Translations under genes and position numbers: made by a program
The notes under the pieces: generated by a model
The model's database searches: none
What the model was told of the DNA's origin: nothing
Seen by the model: only the letters and a program-made list of their open reading frames with translations
Shown here: positions 14,157 through 24,787 of the stretch, one piece after another
Layout of the letters: every line of letters begins with the position of its first letter
Numbering within the stretch: the first letter of the stretch is position 1
Origin: Apostichopus japonicus
Lineage: Eukaryota > Echinodermata > Holothuroidea > Aspidochirotida > Stichopodidae
Length of the DNA: 64,000 nt
Assembly (NCBI RefSeq): GCF_037975245.1
Contig: NC_092573.1
Location: 10,018,001 to 10,082,000, forward strand
Direction: 5' to 3'

Positions 14157-14180
14157 ATCTAAGACCAGTATGTCATGGGC
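14157..14180 (-). pseudogene. Gypsy RT catalytic motif, inactivated
   Basis: On the minus strand this reads HDILVLDG where active Gypsy RTs have a DDILV-type sequence, so the first of the paired catalytic aspartates is His here. Surrounding RT sequence (about 13.85-14.43 kb) is fragmented by stops and shifts. Confidence 0.6.
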
Positions 14181-14428
14181 TATTGATTTGGCAATCCCTC
14201 GATTACTTGATCTTGCCTTTGTTGGTACTCAATAGAAATACCAAAAAGGCATCCTCAACCATCAGTTTCTGCCAAAAGGGAGTGTTAAACATGGTAAGAT
14301 GGGTACTTTCGTCATAGAGTTCCAATTGCCAGAACCCATTTTTTTTGCATGGAATACACACAAAATCTTCTCTCAGCCCAAATCTAGCAGAATTTCTTCA
14401 ATTGGATAATGGCTGTTGCAGGTTGTCA

Positions 14429-15040
14429 TTAAGATCTCTCAGAGCAATGCATATTCTCAGCTTGCCTAACTTGACGACGGTAACCAGGCTCGACACCCAT
14501 GGCGGTTGGTGTCAACAATGGGATGATTATGCTATCATTGGTCGTTTTGTCCAGCTTGGCTTTCAGGCTTTTCTTTATTGCCACTGGAACTTTCCTTGGT
14601 GGTGGTCTACTGGTTTGGCATTTGCTTTCAGTGTCAGGTGGTATTTGCCCTCCAGTGTAACAGTCCACTCAAACACATCTGTATATTGAATATATTCAAC
14701 TTCTTTTGGTGAAATTGGGCTCAATTTTTTGTGCTCATTACTTACAGCCATGATGTTTTCATGCTGCACTTTCATTAGCCCCATCTGTTGGGCAGCTTGA
14801 CATCCCGGCAGGGGTACACATGCAATTTGTAAAATGACAAATTTGGCTTGATACTTCTTGTCGTTCTTCGGATTGATCATTTTAAGCTTACACTGTCCCA
14901 GTGGTATCAGAGTATTTTTGTTGTTCATTGTCACTGAATGATCACATTCGGTGACTTTCATCTTGTAATCTATCGTACTGGATGATAGAGCATTACATGT
15001 CACTCCTGTGTAAATTTGGAATGTGACAGGTTCATCTGTG
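14429..15040 (-). pseudogene. Gypsy protease and N-terminal RT remnant
   Basis: The minus-strand frame opens with VTFQIYTGVTCNAL, a retropepsin active-site loop (normally Asp-Thr-Gly) in which Asp is Tyr. It continues with an ILQ..VPLPGCQAAQQMGL segment typical of the protease C-terminus, then the linker FEWTVTLEGKYHL and the start of RT (RPPPRKVPVAIKKSLKAKLD, in a shifted frame). The protease would have cut the Gag-Pol polyprotein. The missing Asp and the frameshift show that it is inactive. Confidence 0.8.
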
Positions 15041-16018
15041 TAAATTTGGAATGAGACAGGTTTATATGTGCCAATTTGGGACGTGACAGGTTTATCTGTG
15101 TCAATTTGAGATGTGACAAGTTTATGTGTGTGAAATGTGACAGGTTTATATGTGTCAAGGTTTATCTGTGTCAATTTTGAATGTGACAGGTTTATATGTG
15201 TCAATTTGAAAATTGACAGGTTTATCTGTGTCAATTTGGAATGTGACAGGTTTATCCGTGTCAATTTGGAATGTGACAGGTTTATCTGTGTCAATTTGGA
15301 ATGTGACAGGTTTATCTGTGTCAATGTGAAATGTGACAGGTTTATCTGTGTCAATTTGGAATGTGACAGGTTTATCTGTGTCAATTTGGGATGTGACAGG
15401 TTTATGTGTGTGAAATGTGACAGGTTTATCTGTGTCAAGGTTTATCTGTCAATTTTGAATGTGACAGGTTTATATGTGTCAATTTGAAAATTGACAGGTT
15501 TATCTGTGTCAATTTGGAATGTGTCAGGTTTATGTGTGTCAATTTGGAATGTGACAGGTTTATCTGTGTCAATTTGGAATGTGACAGGTTTATCTGTGTC
15601 AATTTGGAATGTGACAGGTTTATCTGTGTCAATGTGAAATGTGACAGGTTTATGTGTCAATTTGGAATGTGACAGGTTTATCTGCATCAATTTGGAATGT
15701 GACAGGTTTATCTGTGTCAATTTGGGATGTGACAGGTTTATGTGTGTGAAATGTGACAGGTTTATATGTGTCGAGGTTTATCTGTGTCAATTTGGAATGT
15801 GACAGGTTTATCCGTGTCAATTTAGTATGTGACAGGTTTATCCGTGTCAATTTGGAATGTGACAGGTTTATCCGTGTCAATTTGGAATGTGACAGGTTTA
15901 TCTGTATCAATTTGGGATGTGACAGGTATATCTGTGTCAATGTGAAATGTGACAGGTGTATGTGTCAATTTGGAATATGACAGGTTTATCTGTGTCAATT
16001 TGGAATGTGACAGGTTTA
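15005..16018. repeat. 30-bp minisatellite inside Gypsy, protease-derived
   Basis: About 1 kb of tandem units with a consensus near GTGACAGGTTTATCTGTGTC plus AATTTGGAAT (30 bp, so in-frame 10-residue repeats on both strands). Some units are shortened (GTGTGTGAAATGTGACAGG type), and a larger block bearing that variant recurs at about 15121, 15401 and 15737, which gives a higher-order pattern of roughly 280-340 bp. On the minus strand one frame reads VTFQIDTDKP repeatedly, matching the adjacent protease VTFQ-I-x-T-G. Confidence 0.95.
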
Positions 16019-16296
16019 TTAGGTACCAACATCGTTGCAAACAACCTGTGTTTTACTGTATTTCTCATTGTCCATTAGTGCATTGACCTGTTCCTCACCA
16101 CTGGCATGCAGGAGGGATAACGATTTGATATCTCCAAAGTGACTGTCATCACTGGAGTTGGAATTTTTGATTGACATTATTGAGCACTTTCTTCTTTATT
16201 TGCCCTTTTTGTTGGCACTGTGATTGTTAAGTTTTCTTATGACATTTTTGGCACTCCTCACCAAAGGCCTGGCAATTATCCCGGCCTAGCTTATGC

Positions 16297-16584
16297 TTAT
16301 ACTTGCAAAATGTGCTGTGGGTAATTTTTCTTAGAATTATGTTGTCTACCCATGGATGTTTCTCTCACTCCACTACTCTCCCTTATTGCATGCACAGTGT
16401 TTGTTGCCTGGTTTGCCTGCGTTGTTTCTTTTGAAAGCTCCACTGCCTTGCATATTGATAAACATTTGTCCAAATCTAGGGTTGGTTCACGCAAAAATCT
16501 TTCTCGCAAATTTGCATGTTTGATACCGCAAATTATTCTGTCATGCAACAATGACTCTTGTAATGATCCAAAGTTACATGTCAT
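16297..16584 (-). pseudogene. Gypsy gag remnant
   Basis: A 95-codon minus-strand frame reads LQESLLHDRIICGIKHANLRERFLREPTLDLDKCLSICKAVELSKE (a split quotation: LQESLLHDRIICGIKH, then NLRERFLREPTLDLDKC, then AVELSKE). This is the gag capsid C-terminal pattern of K02A2.6-like Gypsy elements (SLxRDRIVCGI, RERLLRE, LdKal). The zinc knuckle expected after it is not seen in frame; beyond about 16300 the sequence decays. Gag would form the retroelement particle. It lies on the 5' side of the minisatellite and protease, in the expected order. Confidence 0.75.
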
Positions 16585-16844
16585 GCTAAACAGTTTCTCT
16601 TAAGTACTGGTCAAAGTGTTCACCTACCTCTTGGTTTGTGTTGTGGGCAGTTTAAAATGCTCCATCATGTTGTTCCACACAACCAATTCATGCTAACATC
16701 AATCTGGAAACGAGCGTTCAGTTTGGGTGTGTTCAATGGATCTCACAAAGGTCACAAATTTCACGAATCTCATAAAATTTGATTTGACGTAGTTTGTAGG
16801 TGTATCTTCTGACAATGTCAAGATCAAAATATGATTTGGTATAT

Positions 16845-16945
16845 TAACATGATGGTTTACAATTTATTTCAAGTCGGTTTTAATGATGGTCTGACAAGTG
16901 AGCAATCTCAGTGCACGCAACAAAATACTATACAATTAACTCTCT
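16845..16945 (-). repeat. Gypsy LTR remnant (5' side on minus strand)
   Basis: The partner of the direct repeat at 11690-11790, located upstream of gag on the minus strand. It ends close to the truncated edge of the LINE endonuclease (about 16995), consistent with Gypsy having inserted into that LINE. Confidence 0.6.
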
Positions 16946-16994
16946 GCTATCCTAACATGCACATAAAGGCATATATATATGTGCGGCCCATACC

Positions 16995-17507
16995 TCAGCA
17001 CAACTTTAAAAAAAAATAGAAATCAAATTTTGCTGTGACTAATAGAAATATTTGGTGGTCTGTAGATACCCCGACTATAACATTTTGCAAACTGTCATTA
17101 ATACCTTCAATAAATAAACTTTCAGCACTACTTGAAAAACAGTTACTTAAATCAGGTCTTGGAAGAACTCTGAGGTCACATTTAACATATATGGCTACAC
17201 CACCACCTAGCTTTGAATTTCTATCATAATGTATGAATCTACACCAATCAGTGTCAAGGAGGTTTGTAATCGTATTACTACTCATCCAGGTCTCAGTTAC
17301 TGCAATAAAATTAGACTAACGGTTTTCAAGTGTGATTAAAATATTAATTAAAGCATCATAACTCTTAGTTAGGCTTCTTACATTTACGTGTAGTACTGAA
17401 TATGAAATCAGTAAAATGTTGGTTAAAATTGTCTCTGGTATAGTAATTGAGCAAGCCTGGATTGATAGCATCTCATCATGAGTTTCGGGAGTCCTATGGT
17501 CGAACAT
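16995..17507 (-). pseudogene. LINE ORF2 endonuclease fragment
   Basis: The minus-strand translation includes LHVNVRSLTKSYDALINIL, then FIAVTETWMSSNTI, then FIHYDRNSKLGGGVAIYV. These are the N-terminal motifs of the exonuclease-endonuclease-phosphatase endonuclease of CR1/L2-type LINEs (Asn motif, the E-T-W catalytic Glu, GGGVAIYV). A single in-frame TAG lies just before the ETW motif, and the end degenerates into A/T-rich sequence where RT should follow. The enzyme nicks target DNA for reverse transcription; this copy is broken. Confidence 0.8.
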
Positions 17508-17999
17508 AAAATACTATAGTACAAGACTTGACAAATTTTATAACGAATGGACAAGTTCAGCTAACGCATTGAATTGATGTAAAAGCCCCTATGATATAGG
17601 AATAAAAAATAAAAAAAAATAAAAAAACAAGAAAAAAGTAAACGATGAAGAGGATCATCATTTCCATAGTAGAAAAAGTGGCAGGTAGTCGAGATATGCA
17701 GTGAAGTGAGAATGCAAGGTGCTTGCATTGAATGCCCTACTTTTGCACTGTAAATATTATTATGTGTATACAAGTTATGCTTGCAGATCAAGAAAATTGA
17801 AACTACACAAAGGATGCATATGAAGGGAAAAAGAAACCTGGATTAAAGAACAATACTACACAAAGGATAGGAAAGCCAAGTCTGAGATAATTGACGATAA
17901 TGGTCTCCCTTAATTAAAGCAATACGAACGGTTATTGCATCATAAAGTACATGGTAGCCGTGGAATTTTGTAAATTTTATAGAATTTGAAAGTCACTGA

Positions 18000-18750
18000 T
18001 ATTCCTTATTTTGATGATTTTCTCCTCTTTGTCATTTCTTCATATGGCAAATACTTTCCCAATTCTTGGTCCAAGCAGTTTTAATGGCAGGGTGATCGTT
18101 TGTTGATTTGAACAGCAGTTGGTTTTCCTGTGTTAGATCTTCTTTGATTACTGTGCCTGTGCCCTCCCAGTTTTCTTCAGTTTTTTTCGTCGTTTCTGGT
18201 CTCATACTTTGTGAATTTAACAATTATTCCACGGGGTCGTCCTTGATGAGAATGGTTTCCGACTCTATGGGAACGATCATCATCCCCCACTTCAGTTTTT
18301 ACATTCGGTTTTCTCTGCCAGGTTAGCAATCTTTTTAGAGGCATTCTTGTTTGGTGCTTCGTTTATTCCAAATATTCTCAAACAGTTTCATCTGGAATAT
18401 TGTTCGAAGCCGTTCAACTTTCCATTATATAAGTTTTTCGTTTTCTTTTCTCAGTTCTTCGGCGGTCTTGGTCAGTGCTTCCATATCCTTCATTTTTTCG
18501 TCAACATATATTTCTAATTCTTGCTTCATGACGCTCTTGCTCTCTTGTCACCTATTCTACTTTCTTTTCAATCACCTTCTCTATCAAGAGTTTTAAGTCA
18601 TCATTATTCACAAGTCCATATAGAATACCACTTACGATTTCACCTGTGTGTGTTTCTTGAGTTTTTTGAGGTAGTATTCTTTTGACGTCAGTGCTCCAGA
18701 TTGTGATCTTGTCGTCATCTTTGATTGCTAGCCTACCACTCTAAGTGTGT
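18000..18750 (-). pseudogene. LINE ORF1 (coiled-coil) remnant
   Basis: Minus-strand segments in shifting frames read KDDDKITIWSTDVKRIL near the start, KMKDMEALTKTAEELRKENE (a clear coiled-coil heptad pattern, about 18430-18500), a RIFGINEAPNK segment resembling the RNA-binding core of ORF1 proteins, and TGTVIKEDLTQENQLLFKST followed by IKTAWTKN (about 18060-18160), matching the ORF1 C-terminal domain. ORF1 proteins are nucleic-acid chaperones of LINE particles. Several frameshifts and stops disrupt it. Confidence 0.65.
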
Positions 18751-18760
18751 AAGCGATATG

Positions 18761-19645
18761 ACTCACTAATAAAAACTTGATAGGAAAATAGCTTAGGCTA
18801 TAGGTTGCAGAGTAGGCTGAGTTCTGGTATCGGAAGTTAACATAACTGCTCCAGATGTCCAAGAGATGAAATTTTGATGAAGCACGGAAATTGAATATAT
18901 CGTCTAAGACTTAGTACAGCATGCCTTGCATTCCATCTTATGAATTTCACATATCAGTGTATCACACAAAACTGTAGGAAAATTAACCCAGGCGCTATCA
19001 GTAAATATAAGCTTTTTCTTAATTTACAATTCAATCACAGGTGATGACTTAAACTAAATAGATGTACAGAATTGATCAAATTGTTGCCAGATGTTAACAT
19101 ATCACACGAACAGTGAATTAATTTTTTTGTTGAAAATTGTCAATATTAAATTTCCAGGAAGATCTAAACATAAGTTGATGGCACCATAACTATTCCATAG
19201 AAAAGAGTAGTACCAGTTAAAATATTAATATGACATCACAAATTATTTTGGAATCTAATTTCCAAATGCTGCTAAGTAGAACTTGTGAACCTTAGTTAAC
19301 CTGGCCAGGGAGTTGAAACCGACACCCTGGTCTGGCTATCTATTCCCAGCCTCATACTTTACTTGAAACAGGAATATGTACCCTCCATATTGTACATGAC
19401 ACCAGAATAAACATTTATATCTCAGAAAGTTTGTGGAAGTGCAATATATGTTTTATTTTCTGAAATTGATATATTATCGTGATAGTTTTAATTTCATGCC
19501 TGGTGATATGTTTGACAGGTTTTGTTGATATTTCATTTCGGGTATGTATAATTTATCAATATTAAGGAAGCAATTTTTATTATAAAATTAGAATTGAAAT
19601 GCTTTTTCTTAGATATAATTGTACCTTTTATTTTTCTCTTTACAG
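18761..19645. other. Non-coding, no recognised element
   Basis: AT-rich sequence between the LINE remnant and a possible exon. No repeat family or RNA gene was recognised. Confidence 0.4.
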
Positions 19646-19741
19646 AGGAACGGAGGTACAGAGGTACCTGAAGATTTTGTCTTTTGGAAAGAAGCACCTT
19701 TAAAAGTTAAACTGGATATCAAAGGACCATTCAGTCGGAAA
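19646..19741 (+). other. Possible small exon upstream of RASGRF
   Basis: A 96-base segment is bounded by a good acceptor (pyrimidine-rich tract then CAG... ACAG, ending at 19645) and a donor GTAAGA at 19742. It is open in one frame (RNGGTEVPEDFVFWKEAPLK, continuing about 12 residues), with no family I recognise. It could be a 5' non-coding exon of the RASGRF gene, an alternative exon or a chance pair of splice-like sites. Confidence 0.25.
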
Positions 19742-19999
19742 GTAAGATGTGAAAAAAGGATGGCCTTCTATGTTGGAAGAAGAAAGAGAGTCTTCATAGC
19801 ATATTTAAAAATGTTAGATTTGATGATACTATTTCAAATAAGGTTTCATTTTGCTGGTACATGAGCAGATGAAAACAACTTTTTTGTTACCTGAGATACA
19901 ATATAAATACACTAGCTACTAATTATAAAACAAAGTTCTTGAGACTTCACATCATATTTTTGCTTTGACAATGATGCACCAGTCAGACACACTCAGATA

Positions 20000-20257
20000 A
20001 TGCAGAAAGGTGTACGAGTAGATGAAGGACAGCTCCTTCTGTTGGGAACCCGGGCAAGAACAGACCATTCCATAGCCGGTAATTTGTACAAAAAGAGCTC
20101 GGATAATGTGAAGTGGAAACAACGATGGTTTACTCTCTATCAGAACCTGCTATTTTTCTATGAAAATGACAGTACTCTTAAACCGTTAGGTGTGATTCTT
20201 CTCGAAGGTTGTTACTCAGAAAGACAGGCACCACCTAAACTGAAGGAAGATAAGCAG
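20000..20257 (+). CDS. RASGRF: RASGRF1/2 orthologue, first coding exon (PH domain start)
   Basis: The ATG at 20000 opens 86 codons. They match the N-terminus of the Ras guanine-nucleotide-releasing factors RASGRF1/2: MQKGVRVDEGQLLLLG, then GNLYKKSSDN with KWKQRWFTLYQNLLFFYEND, then GVILLEGCYSER, ending in KLKEDKQ at donor GTAAGT (20258-20263). In vertebrate RASGRFs the same start (MQKGIR) leads into the first PH domain. Later exons add coiled coil, IQ, DH, a second PH, REM and CDC25 domains; the protein activates Ras and Rac at membranes in response to calcium-calmodulin. Here the exon carries the first half of PH1 (from about residue 27) and ends near the vertebrate exon-1 boundary. No following exon was identified, implying a long first intron. 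I cannot tell whether RASGRF1 or RASGRF2 is closer; a single invertebrate ancestor is likely. Confidence 0.88.
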
Positions 20258-23200
20258 GTAAGTAATCGACAAAAAAGTAGAGTCATTTTTTTAAAAACAA
20301 AAACTAGAGTATGGAATAGCAACGATCATACTTGCACAGCGCATTGCAGACTTTAAATTCTCTATTCTGTACTCGTACTCACAGTGTTCGTGTACTTGTA
20401 GCATCAGGGATTCGTAAATTGTTGCTGGCAGCATTGTACTTGTACGCATGCATACCAGCAGCAATGTACTGGTACTTGCACTTACGTTTTTTTTTATTCA
20501 CAGTAGAAAAAAGTCTGAATTTTGTTGTTTCACCTTTTACTGCATGTCCTAAATATTCACACTCTGCTGCAGTAATTAATTTCTTACAGAAAACCTGTGA
20601 TTTATTTTCCAATTAAGTTATCTGACCATTGGTTCATTGGCCATTTTGGCATGTTTCATTAAACATGTCTCAGCAGTTACAGTCAAATTTGAGCAAAGTC
20701 ACTGTCACAAAAATCAGATGTAGTGTGAGCAAGCTGACAACAAGATTCTTAAGAAGTATTTTGTCTACATGCTTGCTTCTTATATTATTGTTCATGTCAC
20801 AGACTCATAAAGCAACCTGATATGATGAGGTTCATTCAAGCATCTAGATATACCACTTCGAATGACAAGGCTCAATAAATTTGGACATGCCTATGTAGAG
20901 GTAGTTTCCTTATGCCTTCAAGGTTCTTGATTATGTTATTGATGACAACGTTAACTACAACTCTATTAGTTTGCGAAGCCACGATTCCTGACGATGGAAA
21001 TTCTTACCAGAATATGCTTGCCTACTTCATGAATGGTAAAGTAGGAAGTAAGAGGCTAAGGGCTCATGAGTGTTGAGTCGGAAGAGGGTAAATTGGGGTG
21101 CAGTGCTATGATGTCACCGATTAATAGGCAAGGTGGATAGGAAAGTGTAAGAGCCCAGACTGGTAATCACTGTCCCTTGTTATTATCCAAACGAAACCCT
21201 GCTGGGGTATTCTTAGATGAGTAATGTCGTTTGCATTGTACTCAATAAAGTTTTGTGTTTTTTTCCGGTAGCCATTTATCAAAATGTACCATTATCACAC
21301 AAAAGGGGTCTCGGCTCCACAATAACATACACCAAAACTGTGACAACATCGAATTTGTACTATTCCTCTTGTATCTGTCTCCTAAATATGCACTGTGTCT
21401 ACCAAGCCTATAACCATGGTAACGTTCTCTTCAGCTCACTTAAGTACTCCCTACCTTCCGCATCTACCCATTGTAAATGCAAGTATCTCATTAAACATAT
21501 TTTCATCAAGAAGCATGTTGTTGTGTCAATTTTGATAAAATTTAATCAATTTCACACTGATCTAGTTCATTAGCTTGATAAAAGTTGATTCATCATTTGA
21601 GGTTAATTTCAAAATAATGAAGACAAAAAATCATACTTTGTTCTGTGATTCAGTATATTTTTAATATTATACCAAAAAAGTGTCTTGGTGACAAATTTTT
21701 AGTAGGAGACCTCAGTATTCATTAATAATTACCAGCTAATTAACATTCATATGGTGGAATAATTAACAGGGCTTGACAAATTGCTATGTTATCTCAATCA
21801 GTCTTCTTTAGATACTTTTACAAACTTGCAAGAAATTTACAACCCAATGAGGAAGAAAAGAATTGCAGTAATATAACTCAGCTACTGTACAGTATGAAAT
21901 CAGAGCAAAGATATCAAGTTGGACCTGTGGGTTTTTTCAAATTTATAGATACCGTCTCTTACAGGCCTGTCCTTAAAACTTTGCTCAGAAAGTACATGAT
22001 AGTATGAATGATCTCTGACTTACTGTGTGTTCCATTTGATCCTCTTACATACAATCTTGCACTAATTCAAGTTTCAGGTTTTGCCCCCTCCCCCCCCCCA
22101 AAAAAAAAGAAATATGATGTTGTACAAGAAACTTTATTCTGAAACTTTCCTTTCCATACAAAATTCATATCTGTTATATTTGTTTTCTTTTAGTTCAGCC
22201 ACTCATATGAAAGTACCGAGCTCTACTGCAAAGTAAACATTGTTGAATGAAAATTGTGATATTTTATTTTAGCACTGTTGAATAGTTTGCAAAAGATTTA
22301 CATGTGAAAGATTTTTATCATCGGCTGTTGCCTTGCCACCAATTTAATGTGTCTGCCATCAGCGACTGTTGTCGTAAAATCTATGATTGAAAATTATCAT
22401 GTGAAGTAATTAAATGTTGCAATGTTTCAGCATGAAAATGTATGCTTGTGGTAAATTTGTTAAAAAAATTGTCCGAACCAGATAAATTTGTTAGATAACT
22501 GATCACATTGTGGTTTATTAATATCAGACTATGGTGAATGATAAGGATACGTAGCAAGCCTTGCAACGCTTACCTTCAAGAGCATAATATTCCACAATGT
22601 TATGTAGTTAGAAACCCCATCTCAACATCTTCTCTCTAACTTGGGATATGGTTAATTATTGACTGGCTAAATTCTCGATTCTTCTCGGGAATTAATCACA
22701 GCGGGTGGTCTGTGATGTCATCACAGTAGATTTCCTTTGAAATCTTCACTTGCCTCTTATAATGTAATTGTTGATTTTCCCTTGCAAATATGATACATTT
22801 GGAATGCTTGCTTAGCTATCAGTGTTCTCTGTAGTTAGAAATTCATCAAAATGCAACTTTTTGTAGCAACATGTTTTTCCTCTGTTAATAACTTGCGAGT
22901 TACATTTTTATAAATAACCCCCCAAAAAAACAAAAAAAACATCCGTATCTGAATTACCGTTATGACATCATTCTGCTGTTACCCAGATGTGCTAACAAAA
23001 TCATCATCTAAATTGAAAAACTCTTCATCTGATCGGAAAATCCCTTGAAATCTCTTGACTCCAGGTTTCTTCATATTCTAAAACTAATTACTGGTATCAT
23101 AGTACACATAAGTGTGATGGATAAATACAGCAGTTTGTTTCAATTTTTTTCAAATATGTTTGAACATTTTGAAAGCTAACAATAGATCGACAGATAATTT

Positions 23201-24732
23201 TGTGTAACAGCAGCTGTCCGCCAAATCCGGTTCAAACCCTGATTTCTTTCCACCCGATGGAAAGAGAGTGTCAGTCAGTTTGCTTTCACACTTGTTAAGT
23301 GGTTTTTATCTGTACGTATATCCAAGTGTGTGTATATAGTACGCTATTCCATCGGTGTAGATGAATTGCTTTTGAGTGAATGTAGATAAAAATCAATATC
23401 AGTGACCTTCACTGATTGAAACATTATTTCAAAAAGAGAAGAATTCAACAGGAAGTGACTGAATATCACATTGGATGCTGTGTAAAATACTCTGCAGGTG
23501 ATCATTTAGTATGTTTTTGCTGTGTACGTCTTGCACATTGTTAGGATTACAATTTTATTTAATATTGTGAAATAGATAAAATTTACGGAAAGATAGCGTT
23601 ATCACTATACATGTAAAAATTTCTCCTGCCTGTTGTTTACAGTTCAATCAAAAGGGGAAGGTCGTTTAATTTTTTTGTTCACAATGAAATGCTTTAATTA
23701 CTTGTACTTTAATGGTACCACTAGTACACACTCAATGAAATGTGAATTATTACTGTCGATTGTACATACATGCAGTAGTGTTCGACCGATTATATGATAA
23801 TCGGTGATTAGTTCATGAGACAATCAGGCCGATCCGGATTACCGTTTATTTCATAGTTTTCGTGGAACTGGCCTAATGCATGAACACTAATATGCAGGGT
23901 AGCTGGAGGAGGATATTGTATGTTATTGATAATGTGCTAATGAAATGGAATTTCATAGTAATTGCTCTTTCTGCTTCAGCTTCAGGGTATTTGCCGTTGG
24001 ATACCCCCAATCAGGTTCAGTCCCCACCAGGGCACTCCTCACTTGGCGGTCTCCTCCACTCTCAACCAATAAAAGTGTACCCCAGCTGTCCCCTCCCCAA
24101 ATTAATCATATCGTACCCTTATATACACCTAGAGCTACATGATAGAGTCAGAGGATAATATATGATATCACTATATAAAGTAGAATAGTATGCAATTTTG
24201 CCAAATTATGCAATATGCAAAATATTCACTTTTGGTAATTCTTTCATGCATATATATACTGTATGCATGCTCACAAGATCGATAGTGGTTTCATTATCAT
24301 TATCTTAAATGAAAACTATTTAATTTACCAGCCTCACACTAAATTATGCCCTGATAGTAAATTACCTTCTAGATCATATGTCCAGACTAGATCTCGCTGA
24401 GCTACAGTACATAGTGTTGTGCAAATTCAACATTGGCAGCAGCATTTGATATTAGTTCATTTCACCATACCAGCAAATTTTTTTCAGTTTTTTTTGCTTT
24501 CAGTGGTATATAGACATGGTGTTTGAATTGATAAATATTCAACATCGCACAGAGGTATGTGTGTGTTTCACTGTCATACATAGTATATATTACTGTCATG
24601 CACAGTAATAAAACCCATCTTTATTTGGATGAAATAATCATAAATATGTCATAGTCACAGCATTTGCAATGAGAATTATTGAGGTCAATTAACTAAAGTA
24701 TGCCTGTATTGAAGCTGTTGACACACTCACAC

Positions 24733-24787
<55 letters not shown>

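Larger units (their letters stand above)
11665..16950 (-). mobile_element. Degenerate Gypsy (Ty3-type) LTR retrotransposon
   Basis: Read on the minus strand, the order is gag fragment (16.6-16.3 kb), protease (about 15.04-14.8 kb), RT (14.7-13.9 kb), RNase H (13.8-13.35 kb) and integrase (12.9-12.6 kb). That is the Ty3/Gypsy order. The protein segments resemble the K02A2.6-like group common in marine invertebrates. It is flanked by recognisable direct repeats (about 11690-11790 and 16845-16945) that are probably LTR remnants. All frames are broken by stops and shifts, and key residues are lost (retropepsin Asp to Tyr, RT Asp-Asp to His-Asp), so it is a dead copy. A 1-kb minisatellite separates gag from protease. 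Confidence 0.85.
16995..18760 (-). mobile_element. Truncated CR1/L2-like LINE (ORF1 plus endonuclease)
   Basis: The minus strand carries an ORF1-like coiled-coil protein (about 18750-18000) followed by the N-terminal part of an ORF2 endonuclease (17510-16995). No reverse transcriptase follows; the sequence stops at the Gypsy LTR. The order ORF1 then endonuclease on one strand supports a single element, although 17560-17990 between them is not clearly coding. Confidence 0.65.

Noticed and set aside
15005-16018. Possible CRISPR array
   Set aside because: Repeats are contiguous, diverged and lack unique spacers, and the DNA is eukaryotic.
15137-16040. Repetitive open frames on both strands (HSKLTQINLS and CDRFICVNLE types)
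   Set aside because: A 30-bp unit without stops keeps several frames open. They are minisatellite artefacts, apart from the protease relationship noted.
22199-22237. Candidate second RASGRF exon (FSHSYESTELYCK after a good acceptor)
   Set aside because: Starts like the PH-domain segment FSHE but is only 13 codons, with a weak donor, and does not continue the PH fold.
23205-23290. B-box-like GGTTTGAACC word on the minus strand
   Set aside because: No A box, no fold and no second copy.
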